From: Centroberyx gerrardi
Taxonomy: Eukaryota; Chordata; Actinopteri; Beryciformes; Berycidae
Assembly (NCBI RefSeq): GCF_048128805.1
Contig: NC_136002.1
Coordinates: 24,879,102 to 24,943,101, forward strand
Direction: 5' to 3'
DNA length: 64,000 bases
The translations under genes were made by a program, and so were the position numbers. Positions 10,742 through 21,133 of the stretch are shown piece after piece; position 1 is the stretch's first letter, and every line of letters starts with the position of its first letter. A model generated the notes under the pieces. It was not told the origin of the DNA. It did not search any database and worked only from the letters and a program-made list of their open reading frames with translations.

Positions 10742-12776
10742 TTAGTGGTGGCTACTACAATATTTTAATGTTCTTACTGGTTGCGTGATCAAATATTTGT
10801 GATGTGAGAGAATTATCTAACGTTACTCAAATGTAACCTTATTAGACAAGTAGACAGGCAGGAGTAGTGGAGGCAAGTGGAGCAGGAGAGCAGAGTGGAG
10901 CAGGAGAGAGAGCAGAAAGTGAGGAGAGTGGAGTATGTTCTGTTGTTATGTTTGTTTTGCAGTCAAGTGTCACTTTATTTCATATTTTTTAATTACCTAT
11001 TGATATTCACTCTGACCGCCGGCGTACAATGCGCGCGCACCACCCAGGTACAACAAAACCCTTTCCCCCGCTGCTAAAAAAAATCCTAGCGGAAACACTG
11101 CTCTTGAAACGGTTAGCCAATCAGAACAGAGGGGTCATTAAAATTAATGAGCCTTAAACACACAGCAACAGAAACAGCTTGTTCTTGGCAAGGCTCAGAG
11201 ATGCTGTAAAATGAACGTGTAAAAATGGATTGCAAGCGGTTTTGGTACATGACACCACACAAACTGTTTTTAATGCACCTCAAGACATAAAATAAAACAC
11301 TGGAAAGTGTAGAATATGGGACCTTTAAATGTCTTCTTGAAAATCGCATTGTGAAAAAATAAATTGAAAAATAAATTGTGTCATTTATTAGTCCATTTAA
11401 TTAATAGTTTTATAAATAGTTTTATTAAATGAGCGATTTAAAAGCATGCTAATTAATCGCTTTATGAATTGTTTTACTTAGGCTATTTCTCTTTTAATCA
11501 ATTACTGATAATTAATCACTGTACTAGCCTATAATAGTTCCTGTGGCACACGTGGCTCTCCATACAGATACAGATGTAGCCATGAGGACTCAAAACTGTA
11601 ACTGCTACCAAGGGCCTTCTACAAAATATCGAAATATCAGGGGCTTGAAAACGTATTTAAATCAGATACTTCTGTACATTTTTGCAATGAATTTGCAAAA
11701 AATGTAAAAAATGTGTTTCACTTTTTGATTACGGGATATTTTGTGTATATTTTTGACAAAATCTCAATTTAATCGATTTTAAATTTGTGCTTCAACACCA
11801 CAAAATGCAGACAAAGTCAAGGGGGTTGAATATTTTCTGAAGGCACTCTGTTTGCTTATTGTATTTCTTCAGGCAAGTTGCTCCAAGTATAGATGCCTTG
11901 GCTGCAAATGTTCAATCATCTTTTGAGTTTAGTCTTGACTTGGGAAGTCAAAACAGCTTTGTCTACTGAGTGACTGCAGCACACGTACAAAAGCTGATAT
12001 TCGAGGGTATAGCTATTGTTAGATTTCTTTCTGATAAGATAAAACATTTTATTTTGAGGCTGTCATATTTTTCATCTGCATAAGCCGTTGATTGCGGAGG
12101 GAAAAATATTCCCCATTTGCTGAACAAGTCATCTGTCATTACTGATCCATGGACAACAAGCAAATAGCAAACATGTTGTCCCCCACCAGTGATGTAGTTC
12201 CACCCTTGGGTAAGTCAGTGATTGCTGAGTGTACTTGAAATATGAGTGAAATTGTATAAGCACTTTGGTATGGGACAATGAAAGGACAGATTGACCATAT
12301 ATTTCTGTTGCCTAGTCTCCTCAGAATTAGGCTTACAAGTTATATCTTGAAATGTAGTAACTGTAACTGTCCTGTTTTTACTCAATACAGTACAAAATAT
12401 AAGAACTACAATACGCAATAAATACAATCCGTACATTACACAATGTGCACTACAATACAATTTATAATACAATATAAAATATAACATACAACACCAGGAT
12501 CGTGAGTGTTATGAATAATATAAATGCTAAATGATAAGTGATATATGGTATTGCACAGTAGGTAAGTGGTAATATGATATAAGTAGTCAACACTGACGGC
12601 ACAGTGGTAGTGCAGTGATGAGTGCAATAACAGTACAACAGTCCAACAACTGTACAATAACTACAGTGTCTTGTGGTTAGAGGTTTGCCCAAAAATTCTC
12701 CATTGACTCTCACTTCAACACATCAACCCAGTCTGATGTCTCCAAGTGTGTAGCGTGTGTAGACTATTATGTTACC

Positions 12777-12890
12777 TATGATAACTTTAACTGTATTGCT
12801 TTACCACTGAGTCCCAATTCATTGTCCCCCACATTGTATGATAACTTTAACTGTATGACCTGCTTTACCACTGAGTCCCCATTCATTGTC
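12777..12890. repeat. Two tandem copies of a roughly 50-bp unit
   Basis: TATGATAACTTTAACTGTAT, then GCTTTACCACTGAGTCCC and ATTCATTGTC, occurs at 12777-12826. It recurs at 12837-12890 with a 5-base insertion (GACCT). This is a local tandem duplication in OR-cluster intergenic DNA. Confidence 0.85.
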
Positions 12891-12939
12891 AATGTCGCCC
12901 CCTAGTGGCACAAAGTCAACATTACAGTGTGACTAACTA

Positions 12940-13017
12940 ACTAACGAACGAACGAACGAACGAACGAACGAACGAACAAACGAACAAACGAACGAACGAA
13001 CGAACGAACGAACGAAC
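12940..13017. repeat. (AACG)n microsatellite
   Basis: About 19 copies of a 4-base unit (AACG/ACGA phase), with a few CAAA variants, sit just upstream of the second odorant receptor gene. Such a tract is likely to vary in length between individuals. Confidence 0.95.
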
Positions 13018-13109
13018 AGAGACCGATCCATAGTCTCCCCTTTGGTGGGGGACAACAATTAGGACTGGTGGGATTAATTTGGGACCTTGCCCCTTTGAGT
13101 TTATGCCTG

Positions 13110-13198
13110 TTTACATAAATCACAGCATCAAAGTACATATTAGGTAGCACTAAAACGAGATGTTGCAGTAGGCTCAATGCAGATCTAAATGTTGGAAG
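13110..13198 (+). other. Probable 5' non-coding exon of the second odorant receptor gene
   Basis: The donor TTGGAAG|GTAAGATT at 13198 is followed by intron sequence sharing GCTTTTGTTCTCTTTTGTA-like text with the intron of the first receptor gene. The acceptor CTTTTATCTTCCAG ends at 13384. The shared exon, donor and intron start show that the duplication which made receptors 1 and 2 included upstream sequence. Confidence 0.5.
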
Positions 13199-13433
13199 GT
13201 AAGATTTACACTTAGACGCCATATAGAAAACATCAGATTGCATTCTAATGGCTTTTGTTCTCTTTTGTAAACTCCATACTTAACAGCTTAAGTGTAGGTT
13301 GTGTTAAGTAGTTATTATGTATATGTCATGTTATTAAGAATTGCTCTCGACATGCCACGTCTAATGACTACTTTTATCTTCCAGGGATTTCTGTCTTGTT
13401 TCTGATAAGTTCTTATTGTGAATTCAAGTGATT

Positions 13434-14396
13434 ATGATCTACACCAATGTAACAAGGATAAAAAACTTCTTTATCCTTGGATTCCCTGGACTTCTACCGC
13501 AGTATTATGGACCTGTGTCAGCCCTTCTTTTTTTCATCTACCTAGCTATAGCTTTAGGAAATATTTTCATTTTAGCATTTGTTATACATGAGAGGTCTCT
13601 TCACAAACCCACATATCTGATCTTTTGCCACTTGGCATTAACTGACTTAGCATTCGGGACTGTTACTCTGCCAAAGATTATATCAAAATATTGGTTTGAT
13701 GACAGCATTATTTCATTTTATGAGTGCTTTGCACAGATGTATTTTGTTCATTTTTTAGGGGCTACCCATTCTTTCATCCTGATAGTAATGGCCCTTGATC
13801 GCTTTGTTGCAATATGTGTTCCATTGCGGTATCCTGTACTTATCACAAATACTACTATTAATGTGCTTTGTGGAATATCTTGGTTTATGCCAATTTCTTG
13901 GATGGTGGGTATTGTTTGTCATGCTCTTACTTTGCCTTACTGTAATTCAAACATAATTACACAATGCTATTGTGACCATATAGCAATAACGAGGCTTGGG
14001 TGTGAGAATGTGCGAGCAATTCAGGTTGTTGCATTTGGCCTTGCCATGTTCAGTTTGTTGGTCCCCCTGGGCTTTATTATCTTCTCTTATTTCTGCATTA
14101 TTGCCACTGTTTTAAGAATGTCTAGCTCTGAGGGGCCCATGAGAACTCTGTCTACCTGTACTCCACAACTTTTTATCACATGCCTGTATTATATGCCAAG
14201 GTGCTTTGTGTACCTGGCAAATAATTTAGGATTCAATTTCAGTGCTCCAGTTCGCATTGTTGTAGTAATGCTGTACAGTCTTTTACCTGCTGCAGTCAAT
14301 CCAATAATATACTGCTTCAAAACCAAGGATATCAAAGAAACTTTGAAAAAGAGATTGAATAACAGGAAAATTAATATTGATACAAAGGCTTGCTGA
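13434..14396 (+). CDS. Odorant receptor 2 of 3 (class I-like fish OR)
   Basis: An intact single-exon receptor of 320 aa, taking the ATG at 13434. The longer frame from 13428 starts with GTG and is not used. The order of motifs is as in its neighbours: NVT glycosylation site, [67 protein letters not shown] and [16 protein letters not shown]. By eye it is closer to receptor 1 than to receptor 3; long stretches of the N terminus and TM1 are identical to receptor 1. It is presumably an odorant GPCR of olfactory neurons with unknown ligand. TM3-TM5 residues differ from receptor 1 (for example [20 protein letters not shown]), where ligand contacts are usually found. Confidence 0.93.
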   Translation: MIYTNVTRIKNFFILGFPGLLPQYYGPVSALLFFIYLAIALGNIFILAFVIHERSLHKPTYLIFCHLALTDLAFGTVTLPKIISKYWFDDSIISFYECFAQMYFVHFLGATHSFILIVMALDRFVAICVPLRYPVLITNTTINVLCGISWFMPISWMVGIVCHALTLPYCNSNIITQCYCDHIAITRLGCENVRAIQVVAFGLAMFSLLVPLGFIIFSYFCIIATVLRMSSSEGPMRTLSTCTPQLFITCLYYMPRCFVYLANNLGFNFSAPVRIVVVMLYSLLPAAVNPIIYCFKTKDIKETLKKRLNNRKINIDTKAC

Positions 14397-15046
14397 AATA
14401 TAGTAGAGCAATGTACAAAATGATATGGTTTTGTATGCTTTTGTATGTTTTGTATGCTTTTGTATGCTTCAAATCAAAGTTAATTTTATTTTCAATATTA
14501 AATAATGTGGGCAAGTTACGTTAACAATTAGCATGTTGAGTCCAGAATGGCCACACTACCACTTTTAAGGTAATACCACTCTTTTAAAGAATTAAAGAAT
14601 GAATATATTATTCTCCTGGCCAAGAACAGTCCAGTCACTATGTTTCTCTCCCATAGCCAGACACCAGTAAAGTACAACTGAAAACTGAGTTATCAAGATG
14701 TATTCTGCAGATCCACAATAACAATAAAATTTTGTTTTATAGCATTTCTGTTCACAATCTTATATCTTATAAGGTTTGTTCCAGTATAGGAACAAACGTA
14801 TATACCTATACGATTTACCGTATTCCAGCAACATCTATGCCTATATAAACCTCTATATGTTCTAAATCATGGCCACAAACAGATGATTTAGTAAAAGGCC
14901 ACAAAGAAAAGGAATGTTTTGAGTCTACTTAAAAAAAAAAAAGGTGACAGTGGGAGAACATCAGGAGTGTAACTCAAAGCAGCTTCACCAGATTTTGTTT
15001 TCACCCTGGGAACAACTAACAGACCAGTCCCATATGACCTAAGAGG
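14397..15046. other. Intergenic, receptor 3' region
   Basis: A few imperfect TTTGTATGCT repeats lie at about 14430-14470, and an AATAAA signal lies near 14725. Otherwise nothing is recognised. Confidence 0.5.
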
Positions 15047-16065
15047 TAGAGCCCTGCATTCTGGCCCGAGGCTATGACAGATTCGGGCCGGGCTTCGGGC
15101 TGATTTTCACATCACTAGCTCGGGCTCGGGTTGGGGCCGGGCCTGTTTCTTTTTTTTTTGGGCTTGGGACTTGAAATCAATAGGTATACCAATCAAAGAA
15201 ACTACTAATTTAAGAAAATAAATAAAATTTGATTATAAAACAAAGTTAAGATAGAAAAACGTTTTAGCCTATCAAATACAGACACAGTCTGCCTGGCGCG
15301 CACACACACGCCCTCCTGTCGCTTCCGAGCAAGCACTGGCCTGGCCTGAGAAAATGGACTCTAGCCATGTTCCTTGGTGAAGCTTTTGATCGTACACAGC
15401 ATGCGTTCTGTTTGCGTAACGGAGCTGCTGCCCGTTCTGTTGTGTGTATCTATTATTTATGGGTAAGTCAACACAGTTATGCAGTTTTGCTTATTGTTCT
15501 ATAAACAACTCACGTTGTACTGTGAGGAACATTAATGTACCATAGACGAGTACTTGTGTCCCTTTTTTTGAGTGTAGATGTAGGCTACTGTTGCCAAATC
15601 GAAGCTTCTCAGCGGCTCTCCGTGGATAACTTAATCTCCAACATATATTTAAGCGACATTGATTCATGTACCCTCTATTTTCTTAACTGACATGGTGATA
15701 AATGACTACAATAAGAAAGCTATTATTTATATAGATTTATATGGCTAAAATACAGAACAGACGGATGCGTAGTAGTCCGTCAAAAATAGAAGTCATGCAT
15801 CTCCAGAGTTGCAGCTCCGATCCTGTTAAAAAGCTCAACCTTTTTCTGATAAACGTTTGAACTGAGACATTTAATACTGGTAATGCTTTGGAAGTGTTTT
15901 GTATGGTGTTTTGTATGGTGTTGATTTAATAAGCTATTCGAAATTGATCAAACACAATAGGTTTTTATGTAAAAAAAAACAGGTCGGGCTCGGGCTGAGA
16001 ATTCTCATAAGCCTTAGGGCCTGGGCCGGGCTCGGGCCTAAATTTGAGGCCCGTGCAGGGCTCTA
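15047..16065. mobile_element. Non-autonomous hAT element with perfect 8-bp target duplication
   Basis: The element starts TAGAGCCCTGCA and ends TGCAGGGCTCTA, giving 12-bp perfect inverted ends. It is flanked on both sides by CTAAGAGG (15039-15046 and 16066-16073), an exact 8-bp duplication that is diagnostic of hAT transposition. Both subterminal regions carry repeated GGGCTCGGGC/GGGCCGGGC motifs, likely transposase-binding repeats. The 1,019-bp body has no transposase ORF, so it needed an enzyme from elsewhere. The exact duplication points to a fairly recent insertion. Confidence 0.92.
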
Positions 16066-16073
16066 CTAAGAGG

Positions 16074-16970
16074 TATGGGTGGCTAACTAAAATTCTAAAC
16101 ATGTTCTGTAAATAATAAACTATGTTTATTATTTTAAAAAAATCAGGACTACATTATTGTTATCCTGAGACAAAGTTCAAATTCATGAAATGTGAACAGT
16201 ATGGAAACTTTAACATTTCGATGGCGCAAGAAGACTTACAAAGTGACTGACAGAAGCAAGAGCATTCTTATGTTCTGTTACTCAAAGCACGATTTTTGGT
16301 ATTGATAGTGGCAACACAGAAGCAAACAAATGCACAATTTAGCCAGTTCCCCCTCTGTAAAAGCAAACTAGTGGACTGAATTAAGCTTTTATTAGATTCC
16401 AGAGACAACTTAATAAGAGCCACATGGCATACTGTACGAGCTTTGCCACTTAAAACTCAAGTAGCCTACCTTTAGGAAAACTACAACAATGGCTAATGTT
16501 AATCACATTGTCATGTTTTACCTATAGATACAGGGCCAACCAAATATTCCATTACTGAAAGCAACCAACACATCCTAGAGCAAGGTCCTATGCATGCAAA
16601 GTGAGGGATTAACAAAGGTGATAGCCTACTTCATTTAAGATTTGTGCCTTCACAACACAGTGAACCAGGCTTTCACAACTGACTGATAAATGTTTAGAAC
16701 ATCCCACAGTTACAGAAATAGTATAGGCCTACAGCAAGTCAAGTAAAAGATGCTATACTATCGACAGACCTCTAACCCAGAGGTCTAGCAGCTCAAGATA
16801 CGCTAACCAACTTTACCCAATACCGTTTAGCCGCTTATAACAACAGGTTGTTTGTGAGCATATTGCTTGACAGATATTTATTTATGCGCAAAGAAGCTGC
16901 GGCAAGCTAACGTTTACTACGTTGCATCAACACAAAATCTTAGCTAGCTAGCTTGTGTGGCTAACGTTAC
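16074..16970. other. Intergenic DNA, nothing recognised
   Basis: AT-rich sequence between the hAT element and the transposon-like exon. No ORF or repeat I can name. Confidence 0.4.
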
Positions 16971-17131
16971 CTGACCAACAAATGTAAGGCCAACTCCACA
17001 TCGGTCTTGAAGTTTTTCAGAGTCCTAAGCTCCCTCCAGCTTTGAAATGCTGCAGCAATGTTCACTCTGGTTTTGGAGTGGGCTTTGTCATTGGCCTTTT
17101 TGACTTCAGAACGAGGCTTTTTAGGCTTCAT
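16971..17131 (-). mobile_element. Exon of a transposon-type or domesticated protein
   Basis: The minus-strand ATG at 17131 opens a short exon encoding MKPKKPRSEVKKANDK, then TRVNIAAAFQSWRELRTLKN and FKTDVELALHLL. It ends at a clean donor (GGTCAG|GTAACG) at 16971. The pattern of a basic start followed by a W-R-L-K-x-x-x-K-x-D-x-E-x-A-x-x-L-L block recurs at the head of fish DNA-transposon proteins (ISL2EU-like, by memory). I find no following exon with catalytic residues within several kb. It is therefore either a remnant or the first exon of a gene whose rest I did not identify. Confidence 0.4.
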
Positions 17132-17427
17132 TGCAGAGGTGTCTTGCAAAGATGGTCGTTGGGAGCTGTACCTTCCATGCGCAGTTGCACAAATGAAACT
17201 GAAAGTTCAGAACGGTCGTTCGGCTTATATTGAAATGCCGGGAGGTGTGGATCATTTCCACCAAAACAGAGAGCACGGGCCGGACTGTTTGTTTAGAAAG
17301 CTTGAAATCTTAGCAGCCGTAACAGTGAAGAGACTGGCATTGATCAACAACACTTGCGAACCCCCGCTGACATATTATGGTCATTTAGTGCAACGAGCCA
17401 GTAAAATATTATTGATTGTTCCTTTAA

Positions 17428-17859
17428 AGACACAATGAAATGAAAAATGACTTACTCACCTTGTTAGCTAATTTTACTTCCTACAATACACCTATTTAAC
17501 AATAAATTCCAAACATTTTACAAAATTTGTATTTTCTTGTTTTTTTTTATATCACAATTCCATTACTCTTACTTCCTGGAAAACAGTGTATCTTTAATGG
17601 TGACCTCACAGTATAAATATATATAAAATAAATAAATAAAAATTCCAACCAATAAAACCATCACAGATTTTTTAACACTCCCGCCCCTCCGCCCCTCCCA
17701 TCAAATAAAATGGCCTTTCTCGCCCAAACTGATATTCCATTGGTTTACACTTTTAAATGATCCCTCCCCACATTATGTTCTGCCCCAATATCTTGTTTCA
17801 ACAGGAAATACATCAAAATAGGAGGCAAAATGTTCTTGAAATGCTGTTTCATTGGGACT
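17428..17859. mobile_element. TTAA-flanked MITE
   Basis: The ends AGACACAATGAAATG and, in reverse complement, AGTCCCAATGAAACA form imperfect inverted repeats. Each is bounded by TTAA (17424-17427 and 17860-17863). TTAA duplication suggests a piggyBac-type origin. The body is AT-rich with C-tracts (CCCGCCCCTCCGCCCCTCCC at about 17680) and no ORF. Confidence 0.6.
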
Positions 17860-17863
17860 TTAA

Positions 17864-20100
17864 AGCTGCCTTAGCATCAGCCTGTAGTTGTAGGCCTACA
17901 CTTACGGCAAAACTAACTCCTAAATCAATTTCCAAGCGAGTATTCTTTACAAGAGAGACGTCAGTGGTGCAATGACTGATAGGCAAAAATACAAACCTCT
18001 ATTGGAAGTAGGCTAAATACAATTTGCAAGCATTGGTAGCCATGAGGTAGGTCAGTTCAAAGTTTCAGAGAAAGCAGTGGTATAATCTCTGAGGAAGAGG
18101 GAATATCTCTGAATATCAGTGTGTAAATATTTAATTCCTATATCCTAGGACAGCGGAGTCTGTATTAGTGGCCAGACATCACTGTCTCCTACAAGCTAAA
18201 GAACAAGAGACAAAATATCTTCTCAGCTGGTAATCTATGAAGTTATACACTGAAGTTTACATCAACAGTAAACTGGAAGAAAGGTGACTAAGACAGCAAA
18301 TGTGAATATTTGTGTAAGGGTGCATTTAAGACCAATTTTGTACACTGTCAGAAAGTAAGCTAGCTCCTTACTGCACGGTACAACACCACAGATGTTTGGC
18401 TGGCTGGAGCCTGTTGTTTCAAGCTCTGGGTGAGAGAGACTGAAGAATAACATATGTGAATCCTTAAATTTAGGGGCATTCCTCTTTAATTTGTTGAGTC
18501 GATACAAAGTGATCGTTACCATTGGAGATGAGGAAAAACACAACAATGTAGTTAAGATCTTTTAAGAAGAGCTGAAAAACCTCTGCAGATATATATAACA
18601 GTGCTGATAATAGTCTGCATGCAGTCACTGCAATCAGCAGATAATTAGACTAGAATAGATAGAATCAATGGTATGCATGATTGGACTGAGTAAAACTACA
18701 TTAACTCCGGACTTGGGGTATCTCTATGAAAGAAATTCAAAATCCATAATAGTCGAGGCAAAGCTCTCAAAAGACTAAAGTTGTTTTCTTTATGACTACA
18801 TTTTATTTGTCCAATATTTATTGTTCCAAGGTGTAATTTACATCATCACTCAAGATACAGTGCCACTGTAATATTTAAGAGGAATGTACATTAATGTTAC
18901 AGGACACATCACCAAGATGAAAGGGCATTTGAAAATGTAGATCAATCATTTCTGCATAACAACTAGATTGATTGAGACTTAGTGTGAAAAGTCAGGAAAT
19001 ACATAAATTAGGCCAGTAGGCGGTAGTCATAGAGGGTGTCAGCTAGACCCCCACCAGCATGCAGGCACATTTGAATTTTTAAATTCAAATGCACTGCAAA
19101 AACTTTGGGCAAGGCAGTACAAAAAATGATGTATTCCAAATCATATACTATTGTCTATTGGATTATATTTCTATCCTGATTGCTTTAGTTCAGTAGTTTT
19201 GAAATGTCATTTAATTAATAAATTAATTTGGGCAATCAAAACCTATTTCATTTTATCACAAAAGGGCTTTGAATGTTTGACCATTGCAGCAAAAGGTTGA
19301 TGTAGAGGTTGTAGAGAATATTATCCATCTGTAGATATTATTCTAATTCTCAAAATTTGTACTGTTCAGATGGACTATCACAACAAACTGTTAGAGCTCT
19401 GCTCCACTGTTAATAGGCTTTATTATTAATCGAAATATGTACAATATAAAATATTGGAAATAATAAAAACATGGAAGACTCTTGTCATTGTATGATGGGA
19501 GTTGGAGTTTGCAACAAGTTTATTGTCTATTTATAAGTACAGCTTCAACAATCTGCCTGTCAATAGGATTGGGGTTTGAAATGCAGAAGATGATATTCAA
19601 AAATGCATTAATATGTGTTTTAATAAACCACTTTCTATACTGCAGTGCATTTTGTTTTGACTCCACTAACAATTCTCACACAATCTAATGATTTGTGTGC
19701 TTAAACATCAAAGTTTTCCCTGTTTATGAAGGTGTTTGACTATTATTTTATCACACACACAAAGGTTGTCCTTAGTGGAATTCACTTGAGTATTTGCTCC
19801 TTTGAGATTGAGTCAGAAATTAAAAAAAAACATCAACACGGTGAGAAGAATTTATAAGGCGTCAAGAGTTTAGAGATTGTTTCTGAAGGTAGGACACACT
19901 CTGTTCAAGTCAGCAGAGGAGGATTTCCTCTGATGAAAATGCCAAACTGCTTGATTACATTTTTCTGTTTGATTATTTTCCGACAGGGAGAAATTTTGTG
20001 AAAATTAGAAGACCAGATCATTCATTTTCTTGGGAGATGATAAAGACTGAGCAAAACAGGGGATTTGGTTGCAGACAAACAAAAGAAAATAATTTCCAGA
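17864..20100. other. Intergenic DNA before the third odorant receptor
   Basis: No gene is seen. A perfect short palindrome (CATTTGAATTT..AAATTCAAATG) lies near 19068. A possible 5' exon donor for receptor 3 is TTCTGAAG|GTAGGACA at 19888. Unlike receptors 1 and 2, the upstream sequence here is not similar to theirs. Confidence 0.4.
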
Positions 20101-20164
20101 ATAATACCTGTTTGTACTAGTGTAGATTTGGAAAAATGTGTTTGAAGTGAAGTAGCAAACGATT

Positions 20165-21133
20165 ATGATTTACACCAATATAACAACTATAAAGGACTTC
20201 CGCGTCATTGGATTCCCTGGACTTCTGCCGCAGTACCATGGACCGGTGTCGGCCCTTCTTCTCCTCACTTTCCTATCTATTGTTTTAGGCAATGTCTTCA
20301 TTTTAGTTTTTGTTAGCTGTGAAAGGTGTCTTCATAAGCCAACATACATTATTTTTTGTCACCTTGCTTTGACGGACATTGGCTTTGGGTTTGCAACTCT
20401 GCCTAAGGTCATCGCCAGATATTGGTGGGATGACAAGATTGTATCGTTTGGTGCCTGCTTCACTCAGATGTACTTTGTTCATTCCTTAGGAGCCATTCAT
20501 TCACTCATTCTGCTGATGATGGCCATTGATCGTTTTACTGCCATATGTATTCCACTGCGGTACCCAGCTTTAATTACAAATAAGATTATTTCAATTGTTT
20601 GTGGGATGTTTTGGATTGTGACATTCATCAGGATGCTCGTGGTTCTGGTCCACGCTCTCAGTTTATCTTACTGTAATTCCAACATCATTGCGCAATGCTA
20701 TTGCGATCGCATCTCAGTAGTCAGACTGGCATGCAAAAAGGACAAATACATTGAAGATGTGGCATTTGGTTTTTCAATGTTCAGTCTATTGGTTCCTCTT
20801 ACAGTCATCATTTTTTCATATTTTGCTGTTATCATATCTGTTGTGAAAATTTCCAGCTCAGAGGGGCGCTACAGGGCTTTGTCCACCTGCGCCCCGCAGA
20901 TCTTCATAACATGCCTTTACTACATACCAAGATGTTTTGCTTATCTGGCATATTTTTTGGGATTTAAATTCCCAAATGCAGACATACGCATTGTTGTGAT
21001 AATGTTATACAGTCTTCTCCCTGCTGCAGTTAATCCACTTATATATTGTTTTAAAACTAAGGACATCAAGGAAGCACTTATGAAAAAACTGAAAAGCACA
21101 AAAATTGGATTTGAGAAAAAGGTCTCCTACTAA
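20165..21133 (+). CDS. Odorant receptor 3 of 3 (class I-like fish OR)
   Basis: An intact 322-aa single-exon seven-TM receptor. It keeps the family landmarks: NIT at the N terminus, [66 protein letters not shown] and [22 protein letters not shown]2-TM4 and the second extracellular loop are clearly more diverged (for example YWWDDKIVSFGACF and WIVTFIRMLVVLVHALSLSY). It is therefore the older branch of the three-gene cluster. The start is the ATG at 20165; the ATG context and N terminus align with the other two. AATAAA at 21422-21427 is a plausible polyadenylation signal. Confidence 0.93.
   Translation: MIYTNITTIKDFRVIGFPGLLPQYHGPVSALLLLTFLSIVLGNVFILVFVSCERCLHKPTYIIFCHLALTDIGFGFATLPKVIARYWWDDKIVSFGACFTQMYFVHSLGAIHSLILLMMAIDRFTAICIPLRYPALITNKIISIVCGMFWIVTFIRMLVVLVHALSLSYCNSNIIAQCYCDRISVVRLACKKDKYIEDVAFGFSMFSLLVPLTVIIFSYFAVIISVVKISSSEGRYRALSTCAPQIFITCLYYIPRCFAYLAYFLGFKFPNADIRIVVIMLYSLLPAAVNPLIYCFKTKDIKEALMKKLKSTKIGFEKKVSY

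Larger units (their letters stand above)
8278..11571. mobile_element. 3.3-kb stretch bounded by long inverted repeats
   Basis: The left end (CTGTATAGAAAGCCATGTGT, then GCCGCAGGAATTATTA) is mirrored in reverse complement by the right end (CTGTATGGAGAGCCACGTGT, then GCCACAGGAACTATTA). Further in, AATTTAATAAAACTATTTAT at about 8327 is mirrored near 11400-11425; here the right arm carries about 100 extra bases. The interior has no transposase ORF. It holds a common fish repeat (TAGACTGTAAAAAAAGATGG, from 8416), AT-rich DNA, a pair of related 30-40 bp blocks starting TGACACTC near 8850 and 9200, and two MITE copies. It may be one large non-autonomous DNA transposon with nested insertions, or two separate copies in opposite orientation. 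Confidence 0.5.

Noticed and set aside
12940-13017. Regular repeat array considered as CRISPR-like
   Set aside because: The unit is 4 bases with no spacers in a vertebrate genome. It is a microsatellite.
13428-13433. Six extra bases at the start of the second receptor frame
   Set aside because: They begin with GTG. The ATG at 13434 aligns with the other two receptors and is the better start.
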